A stretch of DNA of 6,288 nt from JBBRLG01 sp038231495. Lineage in GTDB: Bacteria > Planctomycetota > Planctomycetia > Gemmatales > Gemmataceae. Of this stretch, positions 1 through 5,206 are shown in pieces. Each line of letters starts with the position of its first letter. The first letter of the stretch is position 1. The notes beneath the pieces are model-generated. The model was not told the origin of the DNA. It saw nothing but the letters and a program-made list of their open reading frames with translations, and did not search any database. A program made the translations under genes and the position numbers. The DNA is taken from NCBI GenBank assembly GCA_038231495.1, contig JBBRLG010000441.1:1-6288 (forward strand). Direction: 5' to 3'.

Positions 1-122
1 ATGTCCTTGCCTGCCGCTTTGAGCTTTTTCGCGACGGCCAGCACGTCAAACGCGGTTTCGCCCGTCAACCCCTGAGCGAAGGTGCTGTCGGAGATGGTTT
101 CGGTTGCGGAGTATTGCGTCAT
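1..122 (-). CDS. PLP-dependent aminotransferase, class I/II (N-terminal fragment)
   Basis: Only the first 40 codons are in the window; the gene runs off the left edge. The visible peptide begins MTQYSATETI and continues through TAFDVLAVAKKLKAAGKD. That last stretch resembles the N-terminal helix of fold-type I aspartate or aromatic aminotransferases, where it is usually followed by an I-H-L-E-I-G-E-P-D-F type segment just beyond this edge. Such enzymes are cytoplasmic and move amino groups between amino acids and 2-oxo acids using pyridoxal phosphate. The PLP-binding lysine and all active-site residues lie outside the window, so substrate cannot be judged. The start is ATG at 120-122 with only a weak GGAA upstream. 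The family call rests on the N-terminal helix alone. Confidence 0.65.
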   Translation of the reverse strand, partial: MTQYSATETISDSTFAQGLTGETAFDVLAVAKKLKAAGKD

Positions 123-159
123 GGGTGTTTCCGGAACTGACATCCACGTAAGACATTGG

Positions 160-222
160 TTAGCCGCGGTTCGGAGGACCGCGCGGGGGTGAAGCCCGCG
201 CGGTCCTCCGAACCGCGGCTAA
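160..222. repeat. Perfect 28-bp inverted repeat (REP-like stem-loop)
   Basis: Arms at 160-187 and 195-222 are exact reverse complements over 28 bases, with a 7-base loop (GGTGAAG, 188-194). The outer ends read TTAGCCGCGG and CCGCGGCTAA. The element fills most of the gap between the leftward 248-residue gene (ending at 239) and the leftward aminotransferase (starting at 122). There is no T-tract on either side, so it is not a canonical Rho-independent terminator. Such a stable stem could still block RNA decay or stop transcription between the two genes. The perfect arms and intergenic position fit a repetitive extragenic palindrome; copy number elsewhere cannot be seen here. Confidence 0.85.
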
Positions 223-238
223 ACGAACGCAGTTCAGA

Positions 239-985
239 CTACTGCTTGGCCGCAATCGTCTGCGCCAGCGGGCGCACGACGGCCGGGATGATGTGCGAAT
301 CGACCAGGTCCTGGCACAGCCGCCGTTGGTTGCGGTACGACTCCTTGAACTCCTTGAACGGCTGCCGACCCCAGTATTGCCGAATCGTGAAGTAGACGCT
401 GATCGGCGCTTCGGGGAAGTTGCCCGTGCGAATCTGGTAAGCGTTCGTCCGCGTCTCGATGCTCAGTCGGCATTGCAGCCGGCAACTTTCGTCGAGAGCC
501 AGCATGAGCGACGGTTCGTAGTTGATGACGCGGCTGCCCGGCATTTGCAGCAGGCTTTCTAGCGTCGTGTTCAGGCCGAGCGCCTCGGCGACCACTTCGT
601 CGTGGTTGCCGCTGAACATAAAATCGAACGCGAACAACACGTCCAGCGCCTCGCAGTCCAGCGGGTTGAAATCCAAATGGAACGGCGCCACGTCGAGAAT
701 GTGCTCGTGCTGCGCGTCGGCGGCCTCCAGGTCGGGCGGGTTGACGTAGCCCGTACACAGCCTTTTGGTCTCCAGCGTCACCCAGCGGTAGCTCCCCTGC
801 TCGCGGTCCTCTTCCAGCACGTACTCGCCGTTCTCCCGGCAATCGAAGTCGGTCATCAAGGGGTACGTCTTCCGCAGGCCGTCGAAGAAGTGCAGGACCG
901 TTTCACGACCCGTTGGCAAAGGCATTTTCGTATTGAGATAGACGTATACTCCAAAGTCATCGCACAAGGAGCTGTAAGGGGTCAT
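239..985 (-). CDS. Conserved-looking hypothetical protein, 248 aa
   Basis: I do not recognise a named family. The frame opens with ATG at 983-985, preceded by GAGG about eight bases upstream, and ends in TAG at 239. The protein begins MTPYSSLCDDFGVYVYLNTK and is acidic, rich in aromatic residues and without a signal peptide or membrane segment, so it should be cytoplasmic. The middle (about residues 95-150) carries an acidic, hydrophobic stretch including DVLFAFDFMFSGNHDEVVAEAL. The last third includes SIETRTNAYQIRTGNFPEAPISVY, which looks like beta structure, followed by a basic helical tail near residues 205-225. No catalytic motif stands out. Another leftward frame at 234-842 overlaps it but gives an Arg/Pro/Gly-rich shadow protein. 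Function is unknown; confidence is in the gene being real. Confidence 0.85.
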   Translation of the reverse strand: MTPYSSLCDDFGVYVYLNTKMPLPTGRETVLHFFDGLRKTYPLMTDFDCRENGEYVLEEDREQGSYRWVTLETKRLCTGYVNPPDLEAADAQHEHILDVAPFHLDFNPLDCEALDVLFAFDFMFSGNHDEVVAEALGLNTTLESLLQMPGSRVINYEPSLMLALDESCRLQCRLSIETRTNAYQIRTGNFPEAPISVYFTIRQYWGRQPFKEFKESYRNQRRLCQDLVDSHIIPAVVRPLAQTIAAKQ

Positions 986-1292
986 GTTTGGTTCCTCAGG
1001 TTCCGTCGGGTCGTTGACCGCAGCGGGCCGTCACCGCCCCCGCCGGAAATCCGTTCGGTTTGCGCGGCCAGGCTGCCGCTCCTCCTGCCGCGAGTTCCAG
1101 GAGTGAACGCCCATCCTACTCGATAGAGGTGTTCCATGCCTTCATTGTTCGGTTTTTTGCGCCGGGATGCAAGGGCCGTAGGGCAGTTTTCCGCCCCCGG
1201 GTTGCGGCGCGCGGCAGTACGTCGCACCCGGAACGGACGAGTTCGGCGCGGTTTCTCGGCCGCGGGAGAGGGGAATTTTCGTGCGGGGCGTG
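986..1292. other. Intergenic gap with a possible leader frame
   Basis: This stretch separates the 248-residue gene from the terminator of the next leftward gene. Reading leftward, a frame starting ATG at 1137 runs 51 codons (MEHLYRVGWA to NLRNQT) and stops at 982-984, overlapping the ATG of the next gene as ATGA. It has no usable ribosome binding site and a composition rich in Gly, Arg and Thr, so I do not call it a gene. Rightward frames here are Arg- and Ala-rich shadows. I see no RNA gene. Confidence 0.5.
1144..1172 (-). promoter_or_regulatory. Possible sigma70-like promoter
   Basis: Read leftward, TTGCAT (1172-1167) and AACAAT (1149-1144) are separated by exactly 17 bases. They match the TTGACA and TATAAT consensus at 3 and 4 positions. 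Transcription would start near 1137 and give a leader of about 150 bases before the gene at 985. The start would fall almost on the ATG of a 51-codon frame. The match is modest and planctomycete promoters are poorly defined, so this is tentative. Confidence 0.25.
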
Positions 1293-1343
1293 AAAAAACC
1301 TCGGAACGCCCCTCTGCCCTGGCCGGGAGATGCGTTCCGAGGT
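1293..1343 (-). terminator. Rho-independent terminator of the 90-aa gene
   Basis: Arms at 1298-1309 and 1332-1343 are perfect 12-bp reverse complements (ACCTCGGAACGC and GCGTTCCGAGGT). They enclose a 22-base loop. On the minus strand the stem runs straight into six T residues (the A-run at 1293-1298; the innermost base is shared with the stem). It lies 28 bases past the stop of the leftward gene at 1371-1643, so it should end that transcript. The loop is long for a terminator, but the stem and U-tract are otherwise textbook. Confidence 0.85.
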
Positions 1344-1370
1344 GGCGGCGCGGGTGGCCGGGGTGTTTCC

Positions 1371-1643
1371 TCACGCGATCCGGACCAGCTTGGCCTTGAT
1401 GGGGACGTTCAAGTTCGTCTGGTGCATCCAGCGGCCGGCGTCGGGGGCGCCGTGCCAGCGCTGCAACGAAATCGAGCGGACGTGGTCGCGCTCCTCCTCG
1501 TCCAGGACTTCAAAGTACGCTTCCGCGAAGCTGGCGCGAACCTGGGTGGAGGAACGGCCGAGGTACAGCAGGCGGTCGGTGCGGTCGTCGAACACGGCAA
1601 CGGCACGCCAACCCTGCGGCTTCGCTTCAGTCTGGTAAAACAT
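1371..1643 (-). CDS. Small orphan protein, 90 aa
   Basis: I do not recognise a named family. The gene is well supported: ATG at 1641-1643, a strong AAGGAGGG at 1652-1659 with an eight-base spacer, and a Rho-independent terminator just past its stop. The protein starts MFYQTEAKPQGWRAVAVFDD and continues with DRLLYLGRSSTQVRASFAEAYFEVLDEEERDHV, which reads as two beta strands followed by an amphipathic helix. It then has SISLQRWHGAPDAGRW and a beta-like end, NLNVPIKAKLVRIA. There is no signal peptide, membrane segment or cysteine pair, so it is a compact soluble protein. Its own terminator and 119-base upstream gap suggest a monocistronic unit. No function can be assigned from sequence alone. 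Confidence 0.85.
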   Translation of the reverse strand: MFYQTEAKPQGWRAVAVFDDRTDRLLYLGRSSTQVRASFAEAYFEVLDEEERDHVRSISLQRWHGAPDAGRWMHQTNLNVPIKAKLVRIA

Positions 1644-1762
1644 GGGTCTGACCCTCCTTGGTCTGGGTGTGATTCCTACATGATAAGGTGACGAAGGTGT
1701 GAAGGGAAGTCAAGACCAAGTTCGTCGATGGATTGGCGACCAAGCCGGTCGAAATAGTGGCG

Positions 1763-2026
1763 TCAAGGCCCGCGCCGCACCGGGGACTGGGCCTCGTTGA
1801 CGGTAAGCGGCCGGCCCTTGAAGGCGGAGCCGCTTAGTGATTCCACCGCCATCCGGGCCGCGTCGTCGTTCGCCATTGCGACGAAGGCGAAGCCGCGCGA
1901 ATGCCCCGTATCCCAGTCCGTGATGATCTGGACGTGGATAACCTCGCCGTGGCCTTGAAACAGGGCCAGCAAATCTTCGTTCGTCGTGCCCCAGGTCAGA
2001 TTGCCGACGAACAAAGTCTTCGCCAT
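1763..2026 (-). CDS. RRM-domain RNA-binding protein, 87 aa
   Basis: This is a single RNA recognition motif occupying almost the whole protein. RNP2 is LFVGNL at residues 5-10 and RNP1 is RGFAFVAM at residues 44-51. The aromatic residues at RNP2 position 2 (F6) and RNP1 positions 3 and 5 (F46, F48) that stack on RNA bases are present. The last strand is GRPLTVNEAQ (71-80), followed by a short basic tail, SPVRRGP. Small bacterial RRM proteins of this type, best known in cyanobacteria, bind single-stranded RNA and are often linked to cold or stress response; that role is inferred here. The ATG at 2024-2026 is chosen because MAKTLFVGNL is the usual family start and AGGGG lies upstream. A longer frame to 2179 would add 51 unrelated residues and run into the aldolase gene start. 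Confidence 0.93.
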   Translation of the reverse strand: MAKTLFVGNLTWGTTNEDLLALFQGHGEVIHVQIITDWDTGHSRGFAFVAMANDDAARMAVESLSGSAFKGRPLTVNEAQSPVRRGP

Positions 2027-2069
2027 CGCAGAACCCCTGGGGTGGAGCATAGGAATTGTGGGGGCTGAA

Positions 2070-2096
2070 TGCAAAGCCGCAAACGGCAAACGGCTT
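2070..2096. repeat. Half-copy of the 2948-2993 palindrome
   Basis: TGCAAAGCCGCAAACGGCAA at 2070-2089 matches the right arm of the downstream palindrome (2974-2993) at 19 of 20 positions, in the same orientation. Just after it, CGGCTT (2091-2096) can pair with AAGCCG (2074-2079), giving a weaker imperfect stem-loop. It therefore looks like a degenerate or partly deleted member of the same palindrome family. Confidence 0.7.
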
Positions 2097-2151
2097 GTCG
2101 ATAGTCCGGTGTTGGCCGATGATAGCCGAAGCATTCTCATCCAACCGCTGC

Positions 2152-2158
2152 GGAAGGA
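2152..2158 (+). promoter_or_regulatory. Ribosome binding site of the aldolase gene
   Basis: GGAAGGA lies seven bases before the ATG at 2166. It decides between that start, a second in-frame ATG at 2178, and an upstream in-frame extension to 1986 that would overlap the RRM gene. Confidence 0.7.
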
Positions 2159-2165
2159 CTGTTGC

Positions 2166-2939
2166 ATGAACGTTTCCATGAAAGCGCTGCTCGCGCAGGA
2201 CCGGCTCCTTCGGGTTTGTGCCCTGGGCCAATTGTGTGCGCCGAAGTTGGTCGAAATGATCGGCTTGCACGGCGGGTTCGATGCGGTTTGGCTGGACCAG
2301 GAACACGTCGGGCTGACGATCCCGCAGATCGAAGACGCCGCACGGGCGGCCCGCGGTTGTGGATTGGCGAGTTTCGTCCGCCTGAATGCGACCGACTATG
2401 CGACCGTCATGCGGCCCCTGGAGGCCGGGGCGGGCGGCGTCATGGCGGCGATGGTCCGCAGCACGCGCCAGGTCGAGGAGTTACTGACCTGGGCGAAGTT
2501 CCACCCGCGCGGTCTGCGCGGCGTCAACGGCACGGGCGTGGACGGCCTTTATGGTTCGCTCCCCGGTGCCGAGTATTTTGCGAAGGCCAATGCCGAAACC
2601 TTCGTCGCGGTGCAAGTCGAACACATCGACGCCGTTGAGGAGGTCGAGCACATTGCCGCCATTACGGACCTCGATTTGCTTTTTATTGGCCCGGCGGATT
2701 TGAGCCAGTCGATGGGCTTGCCCGGCCAGTGGGAACATCCGCGCATGTGGCAGGCGGTGGAACGCGTGGCCCGTGCTGCTGCGGCGAACAGCGTTGCGTG
2801 GGCCATATTGCCGCGCGACGCCGCCCACGCCCGGCGCTGCATCGATCTCGGTTGCCGAGTGCTGTCGCTGGGAATTGACGTCTGGTTCTTCCAAAGAGGG
2901 TTGCAAGCGTTTGCCGACGAGTTTGGAGAGTTTTTTTAG
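2166..2939 (+). CDS. HpcH/HpaI-family aldolase (class II, metal-dependent), 257 aa
   Basis: This is a TIM-barrel aldolase/citrate lyase family protein related to 4-hydroxy-2-oxoheptanedioate aldolase and 2-keto-3-deoxy-L-rhamnonate aldolase. These enzymes cleave 4-hydroxy-2-oxo acids to pyruvate plus an aldehyde using a divalent metal. Visible family landmarks are D-x-E-H with catalytic His47, Arg72 in FVRLN, the metal ligand Glu152 in VQVEH, and Asp178 in the signature IGPADLSQSMG. Length fits the family norm of about 250-260. No signal peptide is present, so it is cytoplasmic. It is the only rightward gene here, divergent from the RRM gene and convergent with the metallopeptidase. No transporter, dehydratase or sugar-acid gene is nearby to fix the substrate; planctomycetes use such enzymes in sugar-acid breakdown, but that role is inferred. 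The stop TAG follows a seven-T run. Confidence 0.93.
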   Translation: MNVSMKALLAQDRLLRVCALGQLCAPKLVEMIGLHGGFDAVWLDQEHVGLTIPQIEDAARAARGCGLASFVRLNATDYATVMRPLEAGAGGVMAAMVRSTRQVEELLTWAKFHPRGLRGVNGTGVDGLYGSLPGAEYFAKANAETFVAVQVEHIDAVEEVEHIAAITDLDLLFIGPADLSQSMGLPGQWEHPRMWQAVERVARAAAANSVAWAILPRDAAHARRCIDLGCRVLSLGIDVWFFQRGLQAFADEFGEFF

Positions 2940-2947
2940 CAACGGTC

Positions 2948-2993
2948 TTGCCGCTTGCGGCTTTGCAGTCTTTTGCAAAGCCGCAAGCGGCAA
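2948..2993. repeat. Perfect 20-bp palindrome between convergent genes
   Basis: Arms at 2948-2967 and 2974-2993 are exact reverse complements (right arm TGCAAAGCCGCAAGCGGCAA) with a six-base loop, GTCTTT. The element sits between the stop of the rightward aldolase gene (2939) and the stop of the leftward metallopeptidase gene (3009). It could act as a two-way terminator, but neither flank has a T-tract following the stem. A near copy of one arm lies at 2070-2089, which argues for a dispersed repeat family. Confidence 0.85.
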
Positions 2994-3008
2994 CACAAGT
3001 TGTGACCT

Positions 3009-4133
3009 TTACTTGGGATACCCCACCGGCGAAGCCGGCAAGATGATCGGCTGACCCAACTGTGGCAGGGCCGGAGGCGGCGGCGGTGCCGGGGCGACTT
3101 CGATCATCGGCACGCCGAGCCGGGCCGGGGCCATCGAACCAGCAGGCTGCTGGCTGATGCCGGGAAAGCTGACCGGCACACCGACGGCCGGAGCATTTAC
3201 CCCCGCATGGTAATCCGGCAGGAACGTAGGCCGACCGCCCTTGCTGCGCGCATCGAACGCCGAATCCGGCTCCGCGTCGGGGAATTGGCCGCGATAGACG
3301 GGCTTGCCACCTTCCAGCGTTGGCTGGGCCGGCGGCACCGTTTGCCGCACGGTCAGGCGGCTATTTGGCTCGCCCTCCGGGACGTTGCGGCTGGCAACCA
3401 CCTGGTTCGAGGCGTCGGACCGCAGCGATTGCACCCAGGCCTGCTCCAGGTCTTCCACCGTCTTGTAGCCGTAGTACGTTTTCGCGGCCCCGTCCCAGTC
3501 GCCGCGCATCCCCATTGCCACGAAATCGAGGAATGTCTTGCGGTTGCTGCTGGCGACGAGGAAATTCGTGACCGAATAGCCCTCCGCGTAGAGCACCATC
3601 ACGTCGGGCGGGTACTTGGTCATGCTGAACAGCCGGCGCAACGGAATTGCACGGCCCGACGTTCGCAGGATGGATTTCACCAGCTGGTCGTGCCGCGTGC
3701 GCTCGACATCGTCTTCGGACAACACGGAGCCGCCTTCATCGGCCCAGCGCGGCACTGGCGTCCGGAAGTAGTAGGCGAAAACCGTGTGCGTGATTTCGTG
3801 GGGCAGGACGCTCGCGAGCAGCCGGTCGAGCGAACCTTCGATGTGCATGTCCTGGCTGAGGATCTTGCCGCGGTCGAAGGCGAACGTCGTCGCGCCGCCG
3901 GAGCCGTTCATGGTAACGCTCACTTTCAGCGGGCACGGTTCGCCCCACTGCGGCATCTCCTGGCCGAGCCATTGCTTGGCCTTTTCGCGGCGGTAGTGCT
4001 CCGCATACTGGCCCACCTGTTCGGCGATCTGGGCGGTCGGCGCCTCGACGACGAAGTTTGGCGTGCGGTACGACGCGCCCATGCTGAGCAAAGCGCCGAA
4101 CAGCACGAGGGCCAACGTGGGCCGTGCAGCCAT
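3009..4133 (-). CDS. Secreted HExxH metallopeptidase (peptidase MA-like), 374 aa
   Basis: The N-terminus MAARPTLALVLFGALLSMGA is a typical signal peptide with cleavage likely near residue 20, so the mature protein should leave the cytoplasm. The zinc-peptidase core has HEITH at residues 112-116 (ligands His112 and His116, catalytic Glu113). WADEGG follows at 130-135, where Glu133 fits the third ligand of a gluzincin. This spacing and the W-x-x-E-G motif match the peptidase MA family. Residues 200-236 hold a conserved-looking helical segment (FLDFVAMGMRGDWDGAAKTY). From about residue 245 the protein is low in structure and rich in Pro and Gly, with a run of prolines near 349-355. ATG at 4131-4133 is chosen for its GAGGAGG at seven bases and the signal peptide; a longer frame to 4211 adds 26 basic residues. 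Target is unknown, perhaps cell-envelope protein. Confidence 0.88.
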   Translation of the reverse strand: MAARPTLALVLFGALLSMGASYRTPNFVVEAPTAQIAEQVGQYAEHYRREKAKQWLGQEMPQWGEPCPLKVSVTMNGSGGATTFAFDRGKILSQDMHIEGSLDRLLASVLPHEITHTVFAYYFRTPVPRWADEGGSVLSEDDVERTRHDQLVKSILRTSGRAIPLRRLFSMTKYPPDVMVLYAEGYSVTNFLVASSNRKTFLDFVAMGMRGDWDGAAKTYYGYKTVEDLEQAWVQSLRSDASNQVVASRNVPEGEPNSRLTVRQTVPPAQPTLEGGKPVYRGQFPDAEPDSAFDARSKGGRPTFLPDYHAGVNAPAVGVPVSFPGISQQPAGSMAPARLGVPMIEVAPAPPPPPALPQLGQPIILPASPVGYPK

Positions 4134-4140
4134 GCGAGTG

Positions 4141-4147
4141 CCTCCTC
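4141..4147 (-). promoter_or_regulatory. Ribosome binding site of the metallopeptidase gene
   Basis: Read leftward this is GAGGAGG, seven bases before the ATG at 4131-4133. It fixes the start directly before the signal peptide rather than the upstream in-frame start at 4211. Confidence 0.85.
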
Positions 4148-4291
4148 GACAAGTCCCGGAGCGGACGACGATGGGGGAGAACGGCTTCCCAAGACGACGT
4201 GTCCGCAACAACTCTAACGCAAAAGTTGAGCCGCGTCTGGAAAGCCGCTGCGCTTTTCACGAAAGGGTGGTGGCAATGTATTGACTGCGTT

Positions 4292-4363
4292 GAAGTTACG
4301 AGCGCTAAGCTCTGGACAGGGTACCGGCAGGATCGTTGGAATCGTTGTAACTTCTACCGGCAG
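4292..4363. repeat. Cluster of short direct and inverted repeats
   Basis: GAAGTTAC (4292-4299) and GTAACTTC (4347-4354) form an eight-base inverted repeat. TACCGGCAG occurs at 4322-4330 and again at 4355-4363. ATCGTTG occurs at 4332-4338 and 4341-4347, a nine-base period. The cluster is about 160 bases upstream of the leftward metallopeptidase start and could be an operator or promoter region. No known regulator site is recognised. Confidence 0.55.
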
Positions 4364-4395
4364 AAAAGAAAACCAAGGGAGAGGCGACGTAGCAT

Positions 4396-5046
4396 TTATG
4401 GGGATGGCGGCAACTGGGGTAAGGTTTGCACCCACGCGCGAAACTGGGCGTCAATCGTGTTTTCATCCACCTGGCCCCTCAGTTGGAGGAAGCGCGCCAG
4501 GTCGGCGGACGCTAGCGGAGCGAGCGCTCGGCTGTGGGTCGTCGGGACATAGGTGCCGTCGGCTTGCAAAAGGTTGAAGGCAAGGACCGGCCCGTCGAGC
4601 CGCCATACTTCCGGGAAACCCAAGCCGGCGTAAATGGGCAAACGCGGCAACGAACTGTGGGTCACGTCTACTTCAATCACCACGTCGGGCGACGGATCCA
4701 CGCGCAGGTCGATGCGATTTTTGCTACGAACCGCCAATTCGCTGGCCACCCAAAAGCAGCCGTCGGGTTCCAGTCCACGCTTACGGTCGCGACGGCGGAA
4801 GGTGGTCCGCCCGCCACTTTTAAGTGGCAGCCCACGTTCCCGCGTCCACGTCTTTACGAGCGCTGCCAGGATTTCGACGAGTTGCTCGTGTTCGTGGGTA
4901 AGCGTCATGATTTCAAGCGTGCCGTGGTCGTAGGTGATGCGCCAAGCGGGACGATCGAGAAAGCATCGCCCCAAGCGGCGATACGACGCCCACGACTCTC
5001 CGAGCAACAAAAGGCGTTGGCGGCGGGGTACTTTAATGGTGGACAT
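4396..5046 (-). CDS. Uma2-family endonuclease-like protein (DUF820), 216 aa
   Basis: This is a PD-(D/E)XK-fold protein of the Uma2/DUF820 family, which is heavily expanded in cyanobacteria and planctomycetes; its biological role is unsettled. Visible features are ITYDHGTLEIMTLTHEHE (residues 37-54), the GLEPDGCFWV strand with E93-P-D95, the core PDVVIEV with D121 and E125, and the family signature YAGLGFPEVWRLDG (139-152). The lysine usual four residues before the YA pair is Arg135 here. Length is slightly above the common 180-200. There is no signal peptide. ATG at 5044-5046 with GAGGGG four bases upstream is preferred over an in-frame TTG at 5058. It lies leftward between the nucleotidyltransferase and metallopeptidase genes with wide gaps, so it is probably transcribed alone. 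Confidence 0.92.
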   Translation of the reverse strand: MSTIKVPRRQRLLLLGESWASYRRLGRCFLDRPAWRITYDHGTLEIMTLTHEHEQLVEILAALVKTWTRERGLPLKSGGRTTFRRRDRKRGLEPDGCFWVASELAVRSKNRIDLRVDPSPDVVIEVDVTHSSLPRLPIYAGLGFPEVWRLDGPVLAFNLLQADGTYVPTTHSRALAPLASADLARFLQLRGQVDENTIDAQFRAWVQTLPQLPPSP

Positions 5047-5050
5047 GACA

Positions 5051-5056
5051 CCCCTC
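5051..5056 (-). promoter_or_regulatory. Ribosome binding site of the Uma2-family gene
   Basis: Read leftward this is GAGGGG, four bases before the ATG at 5044-5046. Because the alternative TTG start at 5058 overlaps this sequence, the shorter protein is favoured. The spacing is a little tight. Confidence 0.55.
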
Positions 5057-5161
5057 AATGAAAGAGACCGGCCCGAATGGTACTTAACTTACTGAGTCCC
5101 GCACGGACAATGTCCTAACGGGCGAGCGGGATCGCGTCAGCGCCCCGAGTAGTCGGTTCGG

Positions 5162-5206
5162 GCACCGGGTGCCACATGCGGCTTGTCCGCCAGTGGCACC
5201 CGGCGC
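5162..5206. repeat. Stem-loop abutting the nucleotidyltransferase stop codon
   Basis: CCGGGTGCCAC (5165-5175) pairs with GTGGCACCCGG (5193-5203). One mismatch outward, two more pairs extend to 5162 and 5206. Inside, GCGG (5178-5181) pairs with CCGC (5187-5190) around the loop CTTGT. The element begins at the base directly after the leftward stop codon at 5207-5209. It has no T-tract. I recall similar CACTGGCGGACAAGCCGCCA palindromes as common intergenic elements in planctomycete genomes, but this is memory and not checked. Confidence 0.75.

Larger units (their letters stand above)
2027..2165. other. Divergent intergenic region (RRM gene / aldolase gene)
   Basis: The starts of the leftward RRM gene and the rightward aldolase gene face away from each other across these 139 bases, so both promoters should lie here. 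I could not pick out a convincing -35/-10 pair for either. The region carries a 20-base copy of one arm of the palindrome found downstream of the aldolase gene (2070-2089). Confidence 0.6.
4134..4395. other. Intergenic leader region of the metallopeptidase gene
   Basis: These 262 bases lie between the Uma2 gene and the metallopeptidase gene, both leftward. No coding frame looks real. A leftward frame starting at GTG 4435 overlaps the Uma2 gene and is Pro-rich with no supporting signal. The segment at 4292-4363 is packed with short repeats. The metallopeptidase promoter should be in here, but I could not choose one. Confidence 0.6.

Noticed and set aside
234..842. Leftward 202-codon frame overlapping the 248-aa gene
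   Set aside because: Arg-, Ala-, Gly- and Pro-rich shadow in another frame of a gene with better composition and ribosome binding site.
602..1126. Rightward 174-codon frame
   Set aside because: Antisense shadow of the 248-aa gene; rich in Arg, Val and Gln with no ribosome binding site.
1986..2165. 60-residue N-terminal extension of the aldolase
   Set aside because: It would overlap the RRM gene, lacks family similarity, and a good ribosome binding site precedes ATG 2166.
2948..2993. Canonical Rho-independent terminator
   Set aside because: The stem is strong but neither strand has a T-tract after it; the seven-T run at 2931-2937 is within the aldolase end, before the stem on its strand.
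3207..4217. Rightward 336-codon frame opposite the metallopeptidase
   Set aside because: Long antisense frame typical of high-GC DNA; very rich in Arg, His and Ala, while the opposite strand has a signal peptide and HEITH motif.
4214..4435. Leftward 73-codon frame after the Uma2 gene
   Set aside because: GTG start inside the Uma2 gene, Pro-rich, no ribosome binding site and no recognisable motif.
4534..5061. Rightward 175-codon frame
   Set aside because: Antisense shadow of the Uma2-family gene, which carries clear family motifs.
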